A stretch of DNA of 64,000 nt from Porphyra umbilicalis. Lineage: Eukaryota > Rhodophyta > Bangiophyceae > Bangiales > Bangiaceae. Each line of letters opens with the position of its first letter. The stretch's first letter is position 1. The stretch lies in the NCBI GenBank assembly GCA_002049455.2, contig KV918950.1:86700-150699 (forward strand), written 5' to 3'. The position numbers and the translations under genes are program-made. Shown here piece after piece: positions 23,094 to 32,962 of the stretch. The notes under the pieces were generated by a model. The model was not told the DNA's origin and did not search any database. It was given only the letters and a program-made list of their open reading frames with translations.

Positions 23094-26000
23094 TCAAAGA
23101 AAGCGCACCACCAGGTTGCGTGGGAGATTGTCCAGGGGTTCCCAGGTGTCGTCTTTCGACCCGTAGTCGAACCAGCGCACCTTAGCGCTATAGCTGTCGC
23201 CCGTCTGGCGTAAGCCTAGGAGTTTGTCAACCACATACTCATCGGCAGTTGCCGGGGGTGGCTTGCGTTGGTCAAGACCATCTAGCAGGGGGTGTGAAAC
23301 CGTGTCCGTCGTCGTTGGACGAGGAGCTGGGGTGACATGGTCACTGCTGATACGTTTTTCCTCGCCGTCAATGTCAATGAAAAACGTGGAGGCGTCCGCG
23401 TCTGCGTCGATGACCACGAAGGGTCCAATGGCTTTGCTTTGCAGCTTGTTTTGCCGGTCGTGGTTTGTCGTGTATACGTAGTCGCCGATCTTGACGTCCG
23501 CATTGCGGGTTGCGACCCGATGGTCGAAGTTGCGTTTGTAACGTTGTTGCGTCTTACGCAAGGCCTCGATTACGATGGGGATCTGCTTGCGCAGGCGGGC
23601 CATGAACTCGTGTTTTCGAGCTAGGGGTGACCCATATTTGAGCGTTCCCTTATTGGTAAGCGGAGTGCCCGGGGGCAAGTTGCGAACCGTGAGGTTGGGG
23701 ATCCGCCTTGGGATGAAGAGTTCAAAGGTAGCGATACCCGCAGACCGGTGTGGTTGGCTGTTATATGCCGTGGTGATTTCCGGGAGGAGCTCGTCCCATC
23801 GTGATGGGTCGTCGGCGACGTAGTGTCTCAGCTGAGTAGCCATGGTACGGTTGTACCGTTCAACTTGCCCATTGGTTTGGGGATGATACGCCGTGGTGCG
23901 AACCGTTTCAATGCCAAGCATTTTCATAACAGCGATGAAGAAGTTCGACATGAACTGGGGCCCTTGGTCCGCTAAGATCCGGTCCGGGGGCCCGTAGGCG
24001 GACACTCATGCGTCTATGATGGCTGACGCCACGGACATGGCCGTAACTCGTCGTAAGGCGACGCACTTGGTGAGCTTGGCGAAGCGGTCGGTGATAACCA
24101 AGATGAAGCGATTGCCCTTCTTGGAGGCCGGGATGGGCCCAAAGATGTCAACGGACAGCTCTGTGAGAGGCTCCGTAGCCGGGAACAGCGTCAAGGGCGT
24201 GGTGTGTCGCCGCAAGGCGAGGCGGTTTTTGGCACAAGTTGCGCACTTGGTGATGGTGGTGTGGATGTCCGATACCATCGAAGGCCAGTAATATGCCTTT
24301 CGCATGGCGTAGTACATCCGGTTTATACCGGGGTGGGCTGCCACTGTGGCGTGATGCTCGAGCGTCAAGACGCGTTCGCGTACTGATTTTGGTATAACCA
24401 ATTGGTTGCCGTAAGGCGTCCGGCGATACAGAGCGTGATGCTCGTTGCGGAAGAAGGCCTTGGCCGTTTCGCGCTCAACGCGAGTGGACATCTCGACGCA
24501 GAAGTCGTCTGTTTGTTGTGCTTCGACAACATCGTCGAACTCCACCGGTTCCGGTGTGTCGGTACCCGTGTACCTCCCCGTTCTTAAGCCGTTGGCCGTC
24601 TCGGCCAATGCCAGACAAGGTATATCATCATGGATATCATCTGGCGGCGCCACCGTAGAGGCGCGCGACAGGAAGTCGGGCAAGTGGTGCGATGCACCTG
24701 GTTTATAAACCATATCGAATGTGTATTCGGAGAGGCGAAGTCGCCATCGCATCACGCGTCCGCTTGAGTCAGTTGTGCTGTAGATCCAGCTAAGTGCTTG
24801 GCGTAACGTTCGGATGAGGAACCGTTGCCCATTGAGGAAGTGCCTCAACTTGATGACAGCCCACACGACGCCGAGGCATTCGCGCTTCGTTTTGGAGTAG
24901 TTTTGCTCTGCAGCAGTGAGTCCTCGGCTCCAATATCCGACAGGATGAAGCAGTTCGCCCGGTTTCTCCTGGAGGAGGGTACAACCAACTTGGTCGGCAC
25001 ATGCGTCAACGTCAACGACGAGCTTCCGATTGGCCTTTTGCAAGGCAAGTACCGGTGGGCACAACAGTGTGTTTCGAAGGTCTTCGAATGCAGCGATGGC
25101 CACGTCCGTTGGTGGTGGTAGATCCGGTGGGATCTCGGCCCTAGTCAGGGCGTTCAGGGGCTTTGCTCGTTTGGCAAAGTCCTTGACGAGACGTCGATAG
25201 ACGTTGCACATGCCCAAGAAGCTTTTCAGCTGGGTCTTCGTCGTTGGGAACTTGGCGTGCTTCAGAGCATCCACGTTCTTGTTATGCACGTGTAGTTGCC
25301 CGGGGTGGACAATGTGTCCGAGGAACTCGACTTCGTCGGAGAACCACGTGCACTTTTCCAAGTTTAGGGTAACCCCGGCTTCGCGCATACGGTGCAGAAC
25401 CATATCAACGTCCTTGACGTGTTGATCCGCGTTTGCGGAGAAGATGATGACATCGTCTAAGTAGACAAGGCGTATCTGCCACTTTAAGCCCGAGAGGAAA
25501 AGATCCAACGCGCGCTGAAAGGTAGCGGGCGCGTTCGTCAAGCCGAAAGGCATTAATAACCAGTGGTATGTACCACAATGCGTTGTGAACGCCGTCTTCT
25601 CTTGGTCTTCCTTGCGTAAGGGCACTTGCAAGTACCCCGCGGTGCAGTCGAGAGACGGGAACACCTGGGCATCTCCCAGGGAGTCAAGGCAGTCCTCCAT
25701 CCGAGGCAAGAGATAAGCATCCTTCTTTGTGATGTTGTTTCACCGACGATAGTCGACACAGAATCGGGCTTTGCCGTTCTTTTTTGGTACAATTACCACG
25801 GGGCTTGCCCAAGCACTATGGCTAGGGGCAATGACGTTGAGCTTAAACATCTTGTTAATCTGATCAGCGATGATCTGCCGTTTGAACGGCCCGGTCCGGT
25901 AGGGTTGGGCCCGTATGGGCAGAGCGTCTGGAGGATTGACGATGGCGTGCTGCGTAGCACGGATGACACCTAGGGTTCCATCCCACATCGACGAATGCGT

Positions 26001-26168
26001 CTTGAGCATGTCTCGAATCTGCTTGTGCAGGTACTCTGGGGCCTCACTGAGGTCGAGGTCTTCCAATTGTGTCACGACTCGCGTCGTCCGATGAAGTATC
26101 GGTTCCATCTTTTGGAGTGTTGTCATCCAAGACGGCGGCCAACATCGGCCCTTGGTAGGGTTCTGCAA
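23094..26168 (-). pseudogene. Chromovirus pol: RT, RNase H, integrase, chromodomain
   Basis: Three blocks read in order. 26168-25740 holds the RT N-terminus (SAWASPVVIVPKKNGKARF, CVDYRR) and ends in a TGA (25740-25742) inside the RT core. 25709-24006 continues the RT (HWLLMPFGLTNAPATFQRAL, VYLDDVIIFS), RNase H (LVVDVDACADQVGC, SKTKRECLGVVWA) and integrase (H-x-H plus CATCAKN zinc finger, SVDIFGPIPA). It ends in a TGA (24006-24008) where Trp is expected. 24005-23094 resumes with ADQGPQFMSNFF and GQVERYNRTM, the second and third acidic integrase motifs. It ends in a chromodomain with KVRWFDYGSKDDTWEPLDNL. The chromodomain places it among chromoviruses. It is clearly inactive. Confidence 0.9.
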
Positions 26169-26921
26169 ATCCTAAGGTTGAGTTCTTGCGAACGATGACT
26201 TGGTCTTTGCCAAAGTTGCATAACTTGACTAAGAAGGGTTCGTCGGGCTTGACGATGGCGAGGCCGCGGGCGACCGCCATTGACTTATGTCGGCATAACC
26301 GAGCGTTCGGTGTGATGGTAACCATACCAGAGTGTCGCATGTGGCCATTATCCACTCCTCTTGTTGCCTGTCGACACGAACCTGTTTACAAGCTCTCACC
26401 CTTGCGGGTTTGTCTTGCCAATGGCGGTCCCAGGCACTGTCGTTAATACAAGCAAAGATCGGCGTTGGCCGAGGAAGCTCCTCCGTGCAGCGCACGTGTT
26501 CCTGCCGGACGATCTTACGCAAACGCGGCAAGATCTCCTCGATGTTTTGTTCAATGAACTCGGTGCCAAGGATGCACGGGACTGACAAGTTGTCGGAAAC
26601 GAGAAATCTGTCGAATAGACGTACACATCCGGTGTCTACATACAGATGTATGGCATACTTCGTCACGAGACGATTGTTGTTGGCATCTCGGATGTGCGGG
26701 AGCGGGGTCAACTCTTCGGCGTAAGCCATCCAGTTCGCAGGGAGAGCACTAGCTCGCACTATGTTCACCCCGGCGCCCGTGTCAAGTACAAGGCGGCAGC
26801 TCCGCATCACGCGCAGGCACGGGCCAAGCGTGGCGGCGATCTCGTGGTGCCGTAAGGCACGGCGCAACAGTTTTGTTACCGTACGCTTTCGCGTTCCGCC
26901 GGGCAACCCCAAGTCGGGCAC
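26044..26921 (-). pseudogene. Chromovirus protease and linker to RT
   Basis: The frame from 26921 overlaps the end of gag by 46 nt in the -1 frame. It contains the aspartic protease motif LVLDTGAGVNIVR and the flap-like VPCILGTEFIEQ. A frameshift between about 26229 and 26355 is needed to pass into ARGLAIVKPDEPFLVKLCNF, the usual linker before RT. A second frameshift near 26044-26168 leads into the RT frame. Candidate frameshift signals in the gag overlap are described separately. Confidence 0.8.
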
Positions 26922-28618
26922 CCGGCTTGGGCGTTTTTCGAGTCATCCACGGCGTCGGCCGGATGTTCGATCTCGTCTTCATCGACGTTACTGTCGGCAA
27001 TGGCATGAACTCCGATAGGCGGTTGGCGACGCTCGCGAGGGCCATATGGTTCGGCACACTGTGCGGCGAAGTGCCCCGGCTTGTTACAATTGTAACAGAT
27101 GTCAGCCCGATTGGCTTGAGGGAGGGCGGCCCGCGGGGGCGGCGGGGTGCGAACAGGTGTGAACGGTCGCTCCGTCGTCGTCCGCTGGTCCTGTGTCGCG
27201 TAAGCGACTTTGATTGCCGTTAGGCGGGTCATCTTGAGCTGCAAGAGCAGCTTGTGGGAGCCGTCCCAGTACATCTGGGCGGTAGCAACAATCTCGGAAA
27301 GAGTCCGATCCGGAAATTGTTCATTCAAGACCCGAACGTGCGCTTGCACAAGGTCCGAAAGACCAGTGATGAAGACGTCCTTAACGTCTTGCATGTCAAA
27401 CAAACCGTTCAGGAGGTCGCATTGCGTTTCTGCGCGGTGACCAAAGGCCGTGGGCGCCTCGTTGTGTTGTTGCTTCATCGTAATGATGTCTTGGTAGGCG
27501 TTAGCCATAGTTGCGTGTGTCGCATACTTGGAAAAAAGCCAGTTGACGGCATCTCCGTATGTACGGATTGCATAACGCTTACGTCCGAGGGTGCTGTTAA
27601 GCGCGCCGGAGAAGGCCATATTGGCGTTGCCGGATAGGCGGAAGACCATGCGCGGAAGGGCTTGACCGTGCTTCAGCGCAGCCGCTTCGCACGCGCGGCG
27701 AAAGGTCGTAAAGAACGTGAAGATGCCCAAGGGCAGGGCTCCTGTGAATGGTTGTTGCCCATGTAATGCTCCGTCTAAACGTTTGTCGAGACGATGCGAC
27801 CGTTGTGCCTTCTTAGGCGTATACGTCAGTTGACGGCGGATCAAGAAGTACGTCCTGTAGTCCAGGAGTGTCTTGAAGTGGCAATTAGCCGGGCGGATCA
27901 CCTTGATCCTATCGGCTTTTTCAAGTCGCTCCTTCCGTTTGGTGGGGGTCGCGGGGCGCTTGCGCGCGGCCGCGTTTGACTCGCTCGAGCTGTTGCTCGG
28001 TGAGCACCCACTTGGGGGCGACGGCGGGCCTGGCGGCCTGTGGCCATTGTCCGAAGAGGACGTGTCCGTCGCGTTGGAGTTGTCGTCGTCTGACGACATC
28101 GGGCTTGATCCAGAGGCGTAATCATCGGAAGATGAGGAAGGCGCGGTGTTAGCCGGATCGTCCTTGCGGACGGACTTGTCTTTAGTCACCTTGCTTGTCT
28201 TCTTGTTATTCTTAGTCTTGTCGCCCGACTGGCGGCGAGACTTAGCCACACGGCGTTCCACCTCATGAGAGTCGACCTTGCGCAGGGCCTCGACGTCGTC
28301 GACCAACTTGTCATTGGCTCGCGCCAGAGACTCGTTCGTCTGTTCTTGGGCCGTTAGGCGTCGCTGAAGTCCTTCAACGGCCGCCTTCAGGCTCTCCACC
28401 ACCTGCATCTGCCCGGAGGCGGCCTGATCCGCAGGGATGGGAGGATTAGGAGCACCGTCCGTTGGGGCGTCGGAGGCGGCAGGAGTGCCTTGTCCCCCGC
28501 CCGGCGGCCGGTAGCCAGCTGGCAACTTGCCGTCTCTGGCTCGCCGAGTGCCGCCGGTACCACCAGTAGACATGTCGGGACCTGAACAAAGTGTTTCGAC
28601 TTGGCTAACGCCCTGCAC
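26876..28618 (-). CDS. Chromovirus Gag
   Basis: This is a 580-codon intact frame. Residues ~60-115 form a likely coiled coil (VVESLKAAVEGLQRRLTAQE), followed by a Ser/Asp-rich low-complexity stretch (~150-230). Next is a capsid-like region with AFSGALNSTLG, AVNWLFSKYA and APTAFGHRAETQCDLLNGLF. A single zinc knuckle, CYNCNKPGHFAAQC, spans residues 508-521. It ends 26876 and overlaps the protease frame. The expected role is particle assembly and RNA binding. This is the only gene of the element without an internal break. Confidence 0.88.
   Translation of the reverse strand: MQGVSQVETLCSGPDMSTGGTGGTRRARDGKLPAGYRPPGGGQGTPAASDAPTDGAPNPPIPADQAASGQMQVVESLKAAVEGLQRRLTAQEQTNESLARANDKLVDDVEALRKVDSHEVERRVAKSRRQSGDKTKNNKKTSKVTKDKSVRKDDPANTAPSSSSDDYASGSSPMSSDDDNSNATDTSSSDNGHRPPGPPSPPSGCSPSNSSSESNAAARKRPATPTKRKERLEKADRIKVIRPANCHFKTLLDYRTYFLIRRQLTYTPKKAQRSHRLDKRLDGALHGQQPFTGALPLGIFTFFTTFRRACEAAALKHGQALPRMVFRLSGNANMAFSGALNSTLGRKRYAIRTYGDAVNWLFSKYATHATMANAYQDIITMKQQHNEAPTAFGHRAETQCDLLNGLFDMQDVKDVFITGLSDLVQAHVRVLNEQFPDRTLSEIVATAQMYWDGSHKLLLQLKMTRLTAIKVAYATQDQRTTTERPFTPVRTPPPPRAALPQANRADICYNCNKPGHFAAQCAEPYGPRERRQPPIGVHAIADSNVDEDEIEHPADAVDDSKNAQAGCPTWGCPAERESVR
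26908..26939 (-). promoter_or_regulatory. Candidate -1 frameshift signal, chromovirus gag/protease
   Basis: In the gag frame the heptamer G AAA AAC occupies 26939-26933. One nucleotide later the RNA can form a hairpin: CCCAAG (26931-26926) pairs with CTTGGG (26913-26908), and inside it CGGG pairs with CCCG around a TG loop. A -1 shift here enters the protease frame with no stop. The heptamer is not perfectly canonical because its first base is G. Confidence 0.4.
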
Positions 28619-28803
28619 GCCAAAGTCGAAGATCTCAACCGTGATGCCCCCGGCACCACGCCCACAAGTCGATGGCTTACGCCCCGCGCGCCAAGCGACC
28701 GAATCGACACCGTCACAATGCCACGAGGCAGCGAGAAAGTTCTTGGGAATACCGTGCCGCGAGGCACGATGAAGGCGAGGGTATCCCCTGCTGCTCCAGC
28801 AAA
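28619..28803 (-). promoter_or_regulatory. Chromovirus leader with candidate primer-binding site
   Basis: Four nucleotides after the 5' LTR the minus strand reads TGGAGCAGCAGGGGATAC (28799-28782). It begins with TGG as expected for a sequence complementary to a tRNA 3' end. The tRNA is not identified. Confidence 0.45.
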
Positions 28804-29199
28804 TGTGGTATTAATAACGTTAGTTCAATTACCAGTGTACTGAGACCGACCGTAGCCAAGCAATAAAGCGAGTTCTATCGCCGTCGCGGCGAGGAAGAAA
28901 TACTTTTTGTTGAAGGGCGTCCGATGGGGAGCCGGGAGGTGCCCACGACGGCGACCCCGGACCCACGGTGATTTAAAACAAACGAGGGCACCGGTCAATC
29001 GACCGCCGGATCACAAGCGATCATAAAGAGTGCCGGCATACAGATAAGACAGGCAAGCAAACAAACAATAAAAAATGAACAATGCGGAAGTAATCATCCA
29101 AAGGGCGTGCCACAGACCAATTCCCACAATACATGGGCTTTGGCCTGTCAAGGAGGCTACTTGTGGTCAAGTACCAATTGGGAGCGGAGATATGCTCCA
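28804..29199 (-). repeat. Chromovirus 5' LTR
   Basis: Forward-strand ends are TGTGGTATTAATAACG and GGAGATATGCTCCA, followed by the target duplication GTTAC at 29200-29204. Confidence 0.9.
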
Positions 29200-29590
29200 G
29201 TTACAGGCGCCTCGTCGCGCGGCGATCAGTCCCACCCGCCCGCCCGTGCCATCTAGTGGCGCGGTTACAGGCGCCTCGTCGCGCGGCGATCAGTCCTACC
29301 CGCCCGCCCGTGCGCCGTGTCGGCCGCCCCGCCCGCCGTGCGCAGGTGCGCTGCGCGGCGGAGTGACGGCCTCGCCAGTGGGCGCCGCGCGACGCCGGCG
29401 GGCCGCCGCCGCTGCGGTGGCGCAGGCGGCACCCCTTTCCTCGCCCGACGCCCCCCCCACCACGGCACTGTAGCTGTCCGTGCCCCTGTGCGCGCTCACG
29501 GCCATAGAGCCGTCCGGCGAGCCCGGTGTCAATGCGTCGCCGAGCACGCCACCGCCCTGAGGGCCAGGGTATTGCACGCAGGTGCCTGGA
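29200..29590 (+). repeat. R710 repeat, copy C: 3' half
   Basis: It starts with the duplicated GTTAC after the LTR and runs to the family's 3' end. A ~63-bp segment ending CCGCCCGCCCGTG is present twice, a feature shared only with copy E. Together with copy B it forms one interrupted element. Confidence 0.85.
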
Positions 29591-29964
29591 ATCAATTGTG
29601 ATTCTGGGTCAAGTAGCCCTTCAAGTTGGGATCAAGCCCGAATCGGATTCGTCCAAATCCGAGATCGTTCGGAACAGACAGTATTGGAGTGACCAGATCG
29701 TTTCCTCCGGAGGTGTACACACCACAGCGGCCGATGAACTGCGCTTCTCAACGTGCTTTTTGGTGTGCTCACGCGGAACCCGTCATCGAAGGTTACTACA
29801 AAGTTTGAAACCGTTTGGAGCAAGCAAGCCAACGATAGGCTCCAAAACACCAGGTGTCTAATAGAATGGGATAGACTTCGGCGGCTGGCTCGGCCGTTTC
29901 ATATTCAAAAAGCCAAATATAAATCCAGGAGATCATGTTCCCTGGCCTTTAGGACAGGGTGCTC
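29205..29964 (+). repeat. Large inverted repeat, left arm (inner part)
   Basis: Nearly identical to the reverse complement of 31307-32065. A 111-codon open frame, for example, is the same in both. The inner end is at GGTGCTC (29964). If the chromovirus is removed, the arm continues leftward into 18734-19124 and the total is ~1.15 kb. The 1342-bp spacer holds R710 copy D, a Harbinger-type MITE and a short TIR element. Confidence 0.9.
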
Positions 29965-30650
29965 TCAATGTGTAGTGATGCACATATATACTTAGATCAA
30001 GGGACTCGCTCTCCATTTCAGAGGTGTCAGTCTGCATTCGTGTCCTCAGGGATCTGAGGGCGTGTCAGTGTTGGAAGGGTCGCGATGACGCTCAAAGCGA
30101 ATGGAGCTACAAGGCTGAGAAGGACAGCCCTGCCACAAGTGTCACAGGGCGCGGACGGCGCCTGCCCCCCTGCCCCTCCCCACCGCCCCGAGCTGCGCGC
30201 GGCGACTGCGCGCAGTGACTTCTGGGATTAAACGCGCCCACTATTAAACGCGGGTGATCGTGCCTGCGCGCCGGGTTTTGTTGCGGCGGCTCGTCCACGG
30301 TTTCTGAAGCCCTCAATCGGCGCTGTTAGAGGCGCCCCGTTGCGTGCGGTCGGACCCACCCGCCCGCCCGTGCGCTGTGTCGGCCGCCGTGCCGGCTGTG
30401 CGGAGGTGCGCTGCGCGGCGGAGTGACGGCCCCTCCTGTGGGCGTCGCGCGACGCCGGCGGGCACCCGCCGCTGCGGTGGCGGCGGCGGCACCCCTCTCC
30501 CCGCCTCACGCGCCCCCCGTCACGGCAGCGTGGCTGTACGTGCCCCCGTGGGCGCTCGTGGCTACGGAGCCGGCCGGCGTACCCGGTGTCGATGCGTCGC
30601 CGAGCGCGCTACCGCCCGGCTGGCCAGGGTATCGCACGCACGTGCCTGGA
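29938..30650 (+). repeat. R710 dispersed repeat, copy D (full length)
   Basis: 713 bp with both typical ends. It lies in the spacer of the inverted repeat, and its first ~27 bp also belong to the left arm. Confidence 0.85.
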
Positions 30651-30669
30651 ATTTTGAACTGCCACGTAA

Positions 30670-31066
30670 GAGCACGTCTATCGGTGCGCGAAGAAGCCAT
30701 CTCAGATGGCATTTTGGCGATGAGGCATCTCTATCGGATCCTCAAAATGCCATCCGCCTTCCTCATATCGCCATCGCCATCCCCAAAAAAATGACTATTG
30801 GGGATGGGGATAGCGATGCGCCAAACGACAGGAACCAATCATATGTGCCAAATCACCCACGCTCAACAGAATCATCCAGGGTCCTGAACAATCCACTTCT
30901 CTTTCGTGCCTCGTGATCCTGTCGTACTTTTCCGAGAAACTTCGTGACTACAGATCTGGCTTGCCACCAGGCCACACCGATAGAGATGCCGCGTCAGCGC
31001 CATCCCCAATCTGTTCAAAATATGGTACTTTGGCGACGGTGGGATGGCCCACCGATAGACGTGCTC
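30670..31066. mobile_element. PIF/Harbinger-type MITE, 397 bp
   Basis: The ends are perfect 17-bp inverted repeats, GAGCACGTCTATCGGTG, flanked by TAA on both sides (30667-30669, 31067-31069). TAA/TTA target duplications are the hallmark of PIF/Harbinger. It contains no coding frame. The terminal repeats are undamaged, so it may be young. Confidence 0.85.
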
Positions 31067-31179
31067 TAAGGGGTTAGGGTATCAGGATCAACGCGCATTG
31101 CCTGGCAATGCTGATATTTACAATAAAAGCCCTTTCCTGCGGCATGGGGGGCTGTTAGCGAAGCTCGTGCAAATGCCTT

Positions 31180-31333
31180 TTCCCTGGCCTTTAGGACAGG
31201 GTGCTCTCAAATAGGCTTGAATTTCATGCCCCCAATCCTGGGGCGTGTGGGCGTGTCACGCCCGATCACGCCCGATCACGCCCAAATCACGCCCTGTTAA
31301 GGGCGTGAGCACCCTGTCCTAAAGGCCGGGGAA
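31180..31333. mobile_element. 154-bp TIR element with R710-type ends
   Basis: The left end TTCCCTGGCCTTTAGGACAG is repeated inverted at the right end with one mismatch, and the match extends to GGTGCTC (about 27-28 bp). The left sequence is the same as the 5' end of the R710 family. Inside lie several CACGCCC/GGGCGTG palindromes. No clear target duplication is visible. Confidence 0.7.
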
Positions 31334-32457
31334 CATGATCTCCTGGATTTATATTTGGCTTTTTGAATATGAAACGGCCGGGCCTGCCGCCGAAGTCTAT
31401 CCCATTCTATTTGACACCTGGTGTTTTGGAGCCTATCGTTGGCTTGCTTGCTCCAAACGGTTTCAAACTTTGTAGTAACCTTCGATGACGGGTTCCGCGT
31501 GAGCACACCAAAAAGCACGTTGAGAAGCGCAGTTCATCGGCCGCTGTGGTGTGTACACCTCCGGAGGAAACGATCTGGTCACTCCAATACTGTCTGTTCC
31601 GAACGATCTCGGATTTGGACGAATCCGATTCGGGCTTGATCCCAACTTGAAGGGCTACTTGACCCAGAATCACAATTGATTCCAGGCACCTGCGTGCAAT
31701 ACCCTGGCCCTCAGGGCGGTGGCGTGCTCGGCGACGCATTGACACCGGGCTCGCCGGACGGCTCTATGGCCGTGAGCGCGCACAGGGGCACGGACAGCTA
31801 CAGTGCCGTGGTGGGGGGGGCGTCGGGCGAGGAAAGGGGTGCCGCCTGCGCCACCGCAGCGGCGGCGGCCCGCCGGCGTCGCGCGGCGCCCACTGGCGAG
31901 GCCGTCACTCCGCCGCGCAGCGCACCTGCGCACGGCGGGCGGGGCGGCCGACACGGCGCACGGGCGGGCGGGTGGGACTGATCGCCGCGCGACGAGGCGC
32001 CTGTAACCGCGCCACTAGATGGCACGGGCGGGCGGGTGGGACTGAGCGCCGCTCGTCAAGGCGCCTGATACCGCGCCACTGGATGGCGTCAACAACCGCC
32101 GATGCGCCGCCGCAGCAGAAGACGGCGCGCAGGCACGATCACCCGCGGGTCATGGTGGGCGCGTCAAGCCCCGGAAGTCGCTGCGCGCGGTCACCGCGCG
32201 CAACTGCGGGCGGGAGAGGGGGCACGGTGGCAGGCGCCGTCCGGGCCCAGTGACCCCTGTTGCAGGACAGTCCTTCTCAGCCACGTAACTCCATTCGATT
32301 TTAGCGTCATCGCGACCCTTTCAACACTGACACGCCCTCAGATCCCTGAGGACACGAATGCAGACTGCCAGCTCTGAAACGGAGAGGAAGTCCCGTTATC
32401 TAAGTTAATGTGTGCATCACTACACTTTGAGAGCACCCTGTCCTCAAGGCCAGGGAA
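31307..32457 (-). repeat. Large inverted repeat, right arm
   Basis: It includes R710 copy E and the 31334-31680 segment that mirrors 29591-29937. It is uninterrupted and so shows how the left arm looked before the chromovirus inserted. Confidence 0.9.
31681..32457 (-). repeat. R710 dispersed repeat, copy E
   Basis: 777 bp, longer than the other copies because of the internal ~63-bp duplication it shares with copy C. At the chromovirus target position it reads GCGGTATCAGGCGCC with no insertion. Confidence 0.85.
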
Positions 32458-32962
32458 GCAGAGAACGAGGGCTGCCTTGGCATCCGCCACGTACGACTCT
32501 ACGTCGAACAGGTTGAAGAGGAAGACGTGTGGCTTCGCCCCATGGGCGGGAGGGGGGGGAAGTACGAATACGGACGTCAGCCAGGCAGTCTCGGCACCAC
32601 CGCCGCTGTAGAACCGCGGCAGCTGCAGAAGCAGAACCTGCCGTCGCAGCCGCAGCCACCGACTCAGCAAAAGTGGGAGGGGCACCACTCTGGGAGGGGG
32701 CCAGCCCCGTGCCGTTTGGGGCAGCGTGCGAGGGCCGGCGGGCTGATCGTCTTGGGCCGCAGCAGGGCGCCCCCGCCCACGTCTCCAGTGCATTGAAGTG
32801 CACAATGTTAGGTTCGCCAGCGGCGTCGTTATTCCATGACATCACGACCCAGTTCACGCCCTTTTTTGCTTGGGCGTGATGAGTGATCACGTTAAAAAAC
32901 GTGCATGCGATCACGTAAAACGTGACTTCCCAATCACGTCAAGGGCGTGAAGAACAAGCCTA
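32458..32962. other. Unidentified sequence with GGGCGTGA palindromes
   Basis: Reverse frames contain VNWVVMSWNNDAAGEPNIV and PHVFLFNLFDVESYVADAKA, which look protein-like but are in different frames and unassigned. From about 32838 to 32962 TCACG, CACGTT and GGGCGTGA blocks alternate on both strands, and AACAAGCCTA near the right end recalls the inside of the 31180-31333 element in inverse orientation. Confidence 0.4.

Larger units (their letters stand above)
19125..29199 (-). mobile_element. Full-length Ty3/gypsy chromovirus, decayed
   Basis: LTRs of ~395 bp lie at 19125-19519 and 28804-29199, both TG...CA. They are flanked outside by the 5-bp duplication GTTAC (19120-19124 and 29200-29204). 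Gag and pol run on the minus strand, so the right LTR is the 5' LTR. The two LTRs differ at roughly two dozen positions (~6 percent), so the insertion is old. Gene order is gag, protease, RT/RNase H, integrase, chromodomain. The coding part ends near 23094. The remaining 3.6 kb up to the 3' LTR is non-coding and full of minisatellites. Two nonsense codons and two frameshifts show it is inactive. Confidence 0.92.
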
